From Hyaloperonospora brassicae (lineage: Eukaryota; Oomycota; Peronosporomycetes; Peronosporales; Peronosporaceae), in NCBI GenBank assembly GCA_947650285.1, contig CANTFL010000056.1:62001-126000 (forward strand): DNA of 64,000 nt, in the 5' to 3' direction. A program made the position numbers and the translations under genes. This document shows positions 25,501 to 34,716 of the stretch, one piece after another (the first letter of the stretch is position 1; every line of letters starts with the position of its first letter). The notes under the pieces are model-generated. The model was not told where the DNA came from. It saw only the letters and a list, made by a program, of their open reading frames with translations, and did no database searches.

Positions 25501-27528
25501 GACCAAATCTAAAAGTAGTTTTTTCGCGGATTCGTTTTCTTGTAGCTCTTTTCTGGCTTCATCATAAGGACAATTGCCTCGACGTTTTTTTAGCAAAGTC
25601 ACATTCATAATATGACGATACCCGAATTAAGCGTATCAAATTCAGTTTATTTTCCACCATACGCATAATGGCCTACTCTATCTCCGCCACCTCAGCCGCT
25701 GTTATCTACTCAGTAATAATGTCCACTATCTCTTGTGCTCCGATCGTCTTTGCAAATGGAAAACGCTTGTTTGTACACCTGTAAATCAATCTAGTTTTGA
25801 AACTTCACAGGAATTTAGATTTTCCATAATTTTATTGTTATTTCGCTTAAGGTTTCAGTGCCACTCGACAAGCTATTGACCATCAATCGAATTATCACCG
25901 CATCATGGATCCCATCCTTATATTCATACGTACATGCATACATATATACGCATTTACACACATACACACATAACTTTAGATGTCTGTGATTGCAATTATC
26001 TTGTTCAGATATGTTTATCAACGTACTCATTCGGTACTCCAAAACCTTCTTCAGATTCGTAAGTTTTGTATCATCTAAGCAATTCAGCCGACACCCAAAA
26101 CTGATTCTCAAATTATCTCTGTAAATGAGTACGCGTAATAAATGGCCATACATTATTCCAATCGAAGAAGTTTTCCTCAATCGGAGGCATTTGTTTTTCA
26201 CTAATTAAATATTACAGTTGTTTTTAAAGGCGATTTTGTATGTACGTGAGTGTAACGCGAACTATAATTAGACTGAATACCAGTCAATTAAAGTTATACA
26301 AAAATGATAGTCACCATTTCTTCGCCAATTTGGTATATCATGTCCTGCAAAATGTCGGTCGATTGACATTGCTTGATACGAACACTTATTTAATCCTTTT
26401 TTATCGTGTATGGTACAGAACTAAAGTTTGACGATGAGGCATCCTGTCAGAGGCGCAAAACGTTTGGACGTCGGCGATCGTCGAGCGAATAAATGCTATC
26501 ACAGAACTACAATTTCTGCTCGAATATCGTACATAGTAAAATTACTACAATCAGGCATAAGGTCTTCGGTTTATTTGCGTGTTTTTGGAGATCTTGGTTT
26601 CTCATAATTCTCATATTGATCGTCGTCGATAGACACCTAGTCTCACTATAAGCCTCCATTATTGTTGATCGATTCTTATGAAACATTTGTACCTTTAATA
26701 AGATAAATCCTCGATTCCTTCTATTAGAATTGTTGCTTGAAAGATATTCATTCGATCTAATACTCTTGGGCGAACACTAGCACACAGAAACACATAGCAA
26801 TGACTTCTCACAAGGGCAAATTACCGAGATGTTTGTACTTATCGATTTCGCCGTTGAGCGCTATACATCACTGCCCGCGCGTTACTCATATATTTATGTT
26901 GTACGCTCGAGGATTCGTGACTGATTGTATATGAGTGCAAACGCATGAAACGGTGCAAATAATTAAAGCAAGAAATTGGCTTACAGTTTCCTTGTGCGAA
27001 CGTTCTTCTTTAAATCGAGAGGTTTTGACGCATTTATCACTCAGTGGGAAAAAGATTTCACTAAAAGGCTAAAAGATAGGGGGAGGCAAAACATCAACAT
27101 TTATGATAATATACAGCACCAAGGAAAGCTTACAACTGCAGCATTGAGAATTTGTATTCCATCGAATTTGGTGCGGCATCCCCGTTGTAACGAACCATCA
27201 GCGCCTACAATGCAACAATAAACGATAAAATGCACTAACAATAGTGTAGTCAGGTGCCCTTCACCCTCACTTGATTAAGAATGCGGATGGAGCTGGATAT
27301 AAAATGGGTTTAATTCATTTAGGTACGAACGGAAGCAAATAAGTGTATTATACCTTTTATATTGACTTTTGTTTGACCCTGTTTAAGGTCAAGGAATTGT
27401 TATATGTCACTCTATAAGTCATATCTCACTTTTTTCAAGTTACGTATCACATGGTATTATACGTAAATTATTTGGACACTGTGGATATAATTTTGAAGGG
27501 ATTGATATTTTATATGGTAATTCAAATA
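19541..27528. other. Pectate lyase upstream region, then about 7 kb of AT-rich DNA without a recognised gene
   Basis: Positions 19541-20280 are GC-richer, with several overlapping open frames on both strands. None has a domain, and the stretch probably includes the lyase promoter. A short CAACAA/CATCAA-rich tract lies at about 20913-20945. From about 20.3 to 27.5 kb the DNA is AT-rich with only short, motif-free frames. I saw no catalytic box of a reverse transcriptase or transposase here, although old transposon sequence is the likely content. Confidence 0.4.
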
Positions 27529-27689
27529 TGCCCCATTTAGTCACGAAATAAAAAATTCTTATTGAATCAAGAACATAAAAATGCCCCAGATAATTCTTAT
27601 ATAAAAAAATTGCTCCTGATTATTGGAATATAAAAAATGCCCCACGTCCTAGTATACTCAACTTAATGTGGTATACAAAAGCAAGATCA

Positions 27690-27881
27690 TGCGTTAAGAG
27701 CCAATTTATCCAGAACCATAATTGTATTGATGTACTGTGTTTAAATCCATTGAAGTGTGGCTGCATCACCTTAATGTGGTACAAAAAAGAAAGATCATGA
27801 TGCAGCCACACTTCAATGGATTTAAACGAAGCAAATCGATACAAGATCTGGGTCTGGATATAATGGCTCTTAACGCAATTT
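27690..27881. repeat. Fold-back hairpin with 30-bp perfect inverted repeat
   Basis: Arms 27739-27768 and 27798-27827 are perfect reverse complements over 30 bp (left arm begins GTTTAAATCCATTGAAGTG) around a 29-nt spacer. Outside them the complementarity continues imperfectly: a GCGTTAAGAGCCA stretch near 27694 is matched in reverse near 27873. The whole 190 bp could form one long hairpin. Confidence 0.85.
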
Positions 27882-28194
27882 GTATGAGTACGGTGCATCG
27901 TACTCTAACCCCTCTCAGTTCGCTTTTGACAATATAGAGCGCAAGCTACTTCAATTACATCGGTATAATTAAACCGTGTCATTAGTCGCAAACGCAGCTC
28001 GTTGGGAGCAGCACCACACTCGTATTTTTCTACCTCCACACACACACGTACACTATCCGTCATTGAGAACCAGCACGCGCGTGTTGCGGGCGTTCGCGCA
28101 CGCGACCCCCATCCACTGCAACGACTGCATCATGTGCCTTAACTTCTGCCACACGCGACTGCATCGTCATCTGCGGCTGATCCGGCTGCTGTGT

Positions 28195-28437
28195 CTACGA
28201 CTTGAGCTCCGACTGCGACTTGGAGTCCGACTGCGAATTCGACTCGGAGTCCGACTGCGATTGCGACTCGGAGTCCGACTGCGACTGCGACTCAATCTCC
28301 ATCGGCGTGAGAACGGACTCGGCGAGCGTCGACGTCGCCTGCTTCGGAATGGCGACGGGCCACGTCGACGCATAAACGCCGGTGAGCGCGGAAATGCGAT
28401 CCCACACGTAGAACAACATTAGTAGCAACCGCAGCAT
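28195..28437 (-). CDS. Hypothetical Ser/Asp/Gln-repeat protein (fragment?)
   Basis: An ATG-started frame of 80 residues begins with a hydrophobic MLRLLLMLFYVW segment, continues with a stretch of ordinary composition, and ends in about 30 residues of SQSDSE-type repeats. At DNA level the repeats are near-copies of an 18-bp unit, GACTCGGAGTCCGACTGC. Two other frames through the repeat are also open, one giving Arg/Ser-rich sequence, so the coding frame is not certain. A second open minus-strand stretch (about 28055-28165, with WQKLRHMMQSLQWMG) follows in another frame, perhaps after an intron or frameshift. The block is GC-rich in AT-rich surroundings. I recognise no family; it may be a gene fragment. 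Confidence 0.35.
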   Translation of the reverse strand: MLRLLLMLFYVWDRISALTGVYASTWPVAIPKQATSTLAESVLTPMEIESQSQSDSESQSQSDSESNSQSDSKSQSELKS

Positions 28438-28929
28438 CTACAACAATAACAGTAGCAGCAAAAGAAGTAGCAGCATCAATGATAGCAACTGAAATAAAAA
28501 TAAGAAAACCAATCACACCAATGTTGACAACCATAGCATCGACTTACTGTGATAACGGCCGCGACCGATGGTACGAAGACGCGTTTACGTCTTCATATCT
28601 CGTGTCTGCGCCTGCAACTGGTGGCTGCAAGCGGAACACGCCCGCGGCAGAACCCTCTTCGCGACTTCCCATCGATGTCGGGGGTCGGAACGGCCGTAAA
28701 TATGAACATGAAAATGATCAAGGACGTGTGGTTTTATGTGTGCCACACAAAATTGAGTATATTAGAACGTGGGGTCTTTTTATTTTTCAAGTATCTGGGG
28801 CATTCTTTGATATTCGTGATCACATGGGGCATTGCTTCATTTCCCAGATTTTGTATAGAAGGCTCTGCATTTACTTTACCAGATAGTCTAATCCTCTTTT
28901 GCAGCGGTTGGACGAAACGGCCCTCCTAG

Positions 28930-29825
28930 ATCTAAAAACACGCGAAAAGTTTTTGTGTATTAGGTTTGAACCTATAATTGGATTACAACCTATCAGCTGA
29001 ATATCTATTATGAAGGGCGCCCCGCGGATACCATCGACAGAAAAGTCATGCGAGGATAGGGTTTAAAAGAGACGGCAGCATACATATTCTAGGATTGCCC
29101 GACTGTGCAAGATCGTTGGAGACGATTATTAGCCGCTAAATTGGGGAGGGGCGGTCCAAAAATTTCTTTCAAATCACTTTATATATTGCGTTGTTTTGGA
29201 AAGAGAGGGGATTGCTATTCGATAGGTCGGAGAGTAGGTGCGATGTTTCGATTAGCGTGATCCGTTTAGATAGAATGCAGAGAGGCTTCTTGCCAAGATG
29301 AGTGGTTTGGATAGCTTTGGAGAACACAGCAGGTCGAAGAGAAGACATGAATTGTGATACAAAATCATGCTGTCCATCCACTGCCTCCTACTACCACCCG
29401 CCAATAAGTTAATCGTCAGGAACTAGCGATATTCCAACATCTCTGACAGCGTTTTAGAAACGGTTAAATCGAGGGTGAGGTCACTTTCCAGTGCAACTGA
29501 TGTATTGTATGTTCTGTTTGCCTAGTGCATTTCTGGACAGAGTGCAATAGAGCAGTATTCCGTAAATACTTGAATACTTCATTGAGGAGTGCTTTGACAT
29601 TCCGGGACTATAGTTCACGGCAGCGGCGGGCGATCGCATTACGGAAACAAAGGTCAGCGGAAAACGCATTCAACAAGGTACATTTACGTGCTTGTATTGA
29701 ATTGCTTGGTCACGAGCCTAAACAGCACTGTACCGCATTAGAATTAGCCACGACGAGTTACTTTTACCGGCACTTGAACCAAGCTCAGGACCCTGTGGAG
29801 ATCTTGATCATGTTAATATGTATAT
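28930..29825 (+). mobile_element. LINE-type retrotransposon remnant (C-terminal part)
   Basis: A plus-strand frame reads ETAAYIF, an in-frame stop, then DCPTVQDRWRRLLAAK. This resembles the H-x-F-x-x-C-P...W segment found after the reverse transcriptase domain in many LINE elements of fungi and oomycetes. Further on (29525-29827) the phrase FWTECNRAVFRKY, followed by Arg/Lys-rich sequence, fits the W-x-E-R-N-R-x-V-F motif that ends such proteins. The parts are separated by stops and frame changes. The assignment rests on these motifs only. Confidence 0.5.
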
Positions 29826-32800
29826 AAAATATCATTTTACTTTCCAAATAGAATCTTCACCGGCACCGATGCCCGTTCTATGGTTTCCACTTTTAATGTT
29901 GTTACGCCGACATCGATTCCGTATTACCTGGAGTATCTAATTAGCATGGAGATGGTGTGATATGCTATTTCAAAGCTTTTGGTTTCGTGCAGGGATATAT
30001 GTATATATCCATATAATAATGCGTGCCACGTAGCTAGGAGGAAATGTGTTTGCACAGCTAAGCTGTAACGATGCATTTGTCTGACATTGTTTAAACATCA
30101 TCGAGAACAAGTAAGACTTAATGATACCTAGTCCTTCCCCATCTCTAGCTTCCATTATTTATGTAGTATTTGTTGGTAGATAATCCGGCTTATTATAAGC
30201 AACTAGCCGAATTGTATACTACGTGTCAAAATTTCGAATACAAGAGTATCAGACGCGAAGATATCATTCGCAATGACTGTCACAAAAGTCAATGTCAGGT
30301 AACAGAATGTATTCGTTTTGTCCCAGAGGCAATATAAATTGTGGCTTTTCGAGGTAATGGGTCATAGAGCACTATGTGTAATGAAGCATATTTCTTATCA
30401 TATAACTAGTAAGCCCTTGTACCATAACAGTACGAGGGTGTGAGATCCCTGAACTACTCTTACAATGGTACGCCCTTTACCGTAATAGTACAAGGGTGTG
30501 AGATCTTAAAACTACACATACACCGTACGTGCAGAGGAATCAAAGAGCCCGAATAAAGGTTGCTTCGAAGGAAAGAAAAGTAAAATAGTATATATTACAT
30601 TGTCAAGCCTCGTCAATACATCCTCTTCATCTTTCTTACTTGCACTGTAACAAATTACAAACTTTCAATGCATGATCTCACTCACCACCCATTGCACGAC
30701 TACAGCATATATTGGTCATTTCATCGGTCGATATCGTAACCTTTACCATTAAATTGTGAAGCAGTGCCAAATATTACCTCTAAAGGTACTATTTCAACAA
30801 TATTAAATTGCAAATGAACTTTTGTGAGATATGATGAAAAAAGGTTACACGCACATTCGCACAATTTGTGCCAAAGGCACGTAATAGTCTCACCCCGTTA
30901 CAGCATGAATGCCCGAATATGGAGATAGGTTGTATCTATTGTACAGTTGGAAGGCAAAGTAGTGACTTTTTTTGACCTGTGAACGATTTATTATCGTATT
31001 TTATGATGAAGAACGTCATTGAAGCAAAAGACAAGCAAATAAATAGATGCAAGATAGACATAAGCGAGAACTGGTCCCGATAGATGGCTCTTTTTTGCAA
31101 AAATAATGCAGTATCGTCACCACATGTACAGGTTTGTGCTATCGATAGACATTGTAGGATCTATTACTGCGAATACTAGCCAATGGGCTGGTCAGATACG
31201 GAGTGGGCTGTCGGATGTGACCTACAATTGGTCGTTTACAAATGACCATCTGGTTGTCAAATGTGCTGCACCAGAAGGTCATTCGCTGATACCCCCAATG
31301 TGAACTTGCCGGTTGATGTGGATGGCTTAACCGGGAGACAATGTCCGTACACGTGGTCGTAGCATTGCATCTTCGGCGTGCTTCTCTTTTGAATTTTATA
31401 CTTAAATTGTTGAAACGTTTAGATTTGTTCGCCTGAAACCAGGAATATAACTTGCCCGCTTGCGATTATAGATAACGTTTAGCTGGCACCTGGGCTGTCG
31501 GTACCCACATACATTGCACATGGGTTGATGACGCCGCGATATCACCCCCACCCGTACATCACCCAATAATGTACGCGTGATCGATAAATTAAATAAAGAG
31601 CACTTCAAATGGTCTAGGCACATGTCGTTACGATGTGCAAAATCTTTGGAAAGCCCTTAGCTAGGATATAAGCACCGAGTTATACCTGTTGACTGACTCG
31701 TAGTCGGTCTACTATTTCGAGGAGGCTCACAGGTTTTTAAGCGAACAGTTTTATGCAAGCACTGCGTATTCTTCAATTATTTACGATATTGGTTTCTGAT
31801 GGTCTCATCTCACACATCTGTCGTATGCGTATCGTCCCCACTTGCCTTTTGCTACAGTGGTCGTGTGGAGCCGACCTGCGAAATATCACTGCATTCTTAT
31901 CCATTAGAAGTCGATTAAGGCATGCCGCTGTGATGAAGTGTGAAAACCGCCCCATCTAGCTCGCCCTGGTACATTATCTTGGAACCCGTTCGCGGTGATT
32001 TCTGTTCTTTACTATTGTAAACACTGACCTCATATACTAGTACACACTGTCATAGAGTGTACCATTTGCTAACGCGTTGGCCATTCTTTAGTCCAGTGGC
32101 TTACCATGCAGTAGCAAAGGTCTCGAGCGCAAGATAAGTTTCAGAACATGCACTACCGTGTCTCTGCAGTTGTCGCACACTGACTCTATTCGCAACAACA
32201 GCCCTTCTAATTTCTCCCTCTAAAATAACACAGGTTGAATGTTCCGGCTGCAAATTAAATACCCGAACGGACTTGATAAGGTGTAAATGTTGCTGCGAGC
32301 TCAATGCTGGGTCGGCGTTATCCGTACTCCTGCTCGCTGCCACTCATCATGATTCTGCTTGCGTTCCAGATGATCCATAATGCAGAAAAAGCTTAGTTCG
32401 CTCACTGTAAACGAGCGGTCAGCAGATACCCAAATGGGATGTATGTATTTGATCACCGTTTACATCGAATTTTGAGCATGATGTATATATTGATGAGGTT
32501 TGCCTTATTGGAAAGCAGACCGCTTTTTCACTTCAAGCCAACAAGCCTATGTATTGCGTTCCTCCTACATATAACGTCCGTGAGGTGTCGGGCACACTGG
32601 GTTTACGCTACATTCAGTGTAGACGCGACGTACCGCGTTATGAAAGGTGGGCTTCGAACGGGAATTTGTGTAAAGGCTTTGATCACTGATTACAGTCTCT
32701 TCTAAGATAAATGCCGTACGTTTGTTGTCTGCATTCCTCTCAACAGAGAATGCACGTATCTTTTTGGTGTGAGTGTCTACGTTGCTACCAGTATGAATTG

Positions 32801-34716
32801 CTTACAATCAGTCATTACGAGCAAAACAGACTGTTTTACGGTTGCCGTCACCGTCATTCACATGTAGCGTGGCTGACATGAGGCCGAACAGCGAGGTGCT
32901 TAGTGGTGAGCGACATACCGCCGCTACTTGATATACTTGTACTTTTCGATAAGACGCCGTACATCGCTCTTCTATTGATAATGGCGATGTACACATGTAA
33001 GTGAGGCTTTGACAGATTCTTCGATTCTGGACCGTTTGTCGTCAATAAGTGCACTTGACGTCATTGAAGCTTTTCCATAAGCGCTGCAATGGCGTCGATG
33101 ATACTCTCGTTCACAAAAGGCTGCACCGTCTTGTTAGTAACCAGCTGACAAGGTCCCTTCAGCCACTAGATGTCCTTCGTTTTTCATTGTGCGCATGAGT
33201 TATGAGCCGAAATTATCGACCGTTCAGCTAAAACAGTGGCAATTTGGTGACGGGCATCACACGTACATACGGATGAGAGAGTAATCAAACCGCGCTGAAT
33301 ATAGTAGACGGGCGCTCCGAAACCTCTCGTTCACGGTAGCGAATGAGAGACCAGCAGAGTCCACAGGTTAGTCGAGCGCACAATTTCAACTGCGTGACCT
33401 GTTAATCAAATCGAGTGTGCCAGCAACTGATTGGCTGGGATTGTCAACGGTATTTGGATCGGATCACAAAGCAAGGATTGCGGGAAGATCGGTCAAGTGA
33501 ACGAAACAGGTATCAGTCACGTTTGTACTCTCTTTCCATTTTCTTGCGCGTACATTTTAGTTAGACTTACGGAATTGATGCTAATCATATCGACATTTTG
33601 CCTTTTCACTACTACTTTCTGCGCTCGTGCACTGAATACGTCCAGTAGCATCAACATGCAGAGGAATGCCAATAAAGCAAATCATAAGAGCTAAGATGAA
33701 GAGGAAAAGGAAGTATATCAAAATGGCCAAGTCCAACTATTGTTCTTTTAAAGCACACGTAAGCATCTTAAACATTAGAATGCCGACTTTGTGCCCGGTC
33801 TTTTCGCGCTCCAGTACTGAGTGGTGGTGAGTCGGCTATATTTATGACCCATACAGCGATGGGCAGTGTGTTGGTAACGCCTGCCCATGTGCCTGCTGAA
33901 ACGAATGGAAAAAGTAGTATGCTCTTTGTCATTACTTTTGGCAAAAAATATTATCCTAACATCAGCTAAAAGAGTAATATTCTCTCAGCATTACCTTTCA
34001 GCAGTTGTATTCTCATTATAGTTACTTCAGAGGCACAATTGCAGAATGTTCACCTGCTCATGGTAATACTGCTCAATACTGTCTGCAAAGATAATAATAC
34101 ATATATTGACGTCATAAGCGTGCACACACACCTTCGTACGACATGGCACAATCAGTCTTTTACCTTTTCGTGCTACTCGATAACTTCCGTACAGCATCCA
34201 CGTTCGTGTGTGCAGACGTTGCAACCATCTGTTTCTGTGCCATGTCCGCCCTTGACAATATTAGCGACAGCAATAAATTGTATCAAGCCACTTTAGAAGA
34301 ACCCTTCATTGACCGCAATGTAAATGGTATCGATTGTTGCGCAGTGCAAATTCCCTGGAATTCCTTCGTGAAGTCCATGCGTCACCGGGTCGCCCCGTCC
34401 CCCATGGCCTTATCGATTCCAATCACTGCAACGGATATCGACAACATTCGTAGACGTTGCCCACGCATCCAATAGCATGTAAACCCGACGCAAGAAGCTA
34501 AAGAGTAGCAGAGCGTGGCACACGCCGGGGCGCAGCCCCGTTTCTTCCCCGATCGAGCTGGTCCAGCGTCCAACCAAGAACACCTGCGTTCGAGCGAGCC
34601 CATCCTGACGAACCGACCAGCCGCATCGGGTCTCATCCGTACCCTGCTGCTCGGTGCCAGCTTAAGCAGCCTGAAGCGGTCGCCAATATGACCGACATGC
34701 AGCGCATACAATGGGC
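29826..34716. other. Gene-empty stretch left of the kinase gene
   Basis: No gene is supported. Two diverged direct copies of a 33-34 bp sequence built on CCCTTGTACC...GTACGAGGGTGTGAGATC lie at 30414-30447 and 30473-30505; each copy can fold back on itself. A minus-strand frame at 31402-31623 has a Cys-x-x-Cys stretch but nothing diagnostic. Positions 34480-34716 become GC-rich and probably hold the 3' end of the kinase transcript, including a CGGGGC-GCA-GCCCCG palindrome at 34526-34540. Confidence 0.4.
34526..34540. repeat. GC-rich short palindrome
   Basis: Perfect 6-bp stem CGGGGC / GCCCCG with a GCA loop, in a GC-rich stretch about 180 bp beyond the stop codon of the kinase gene. It could be a 3'-UTR hairpin or part of a dispersed repeat; only its position and symmetry are seen here. 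Confidence 0.5.

Larger units (their letters stand above)
27529..28840. mobile_element. Putative inverted-repeat element enclosing a GC-rich reading frame
   Basis: A sequence at 27529-27673 recurs, diverged and inverted, at 28741-28840. Read outward from the middle, both ends carry TTGAGTATAxTAGxACGTGGGG, then AT-rich spacers punctuated by TGGGGCAT. Between them lie a fold-back hairpin (27690-27881) and a GC-rich patch with a Ser/Asp/Gln repeat frame (28195-28437). The arrangement resembles a non-autonomous DNA transposon that has picked up host sequence. No transposase and no certain target-site duplication were seen, so the element class is unknown and the exact ends are approximate. Confidence 0.5.

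Noticed and set aside
28292..28534. Minus-strand frame rich in Ile/Val/Ala, at first sight a membrane protein
   Set aside because: It reads through a GCTGCTACT-type simple repeat and overlaps the Ser/Asp/Gln frame. Hydrophobicity follows from the repeat.
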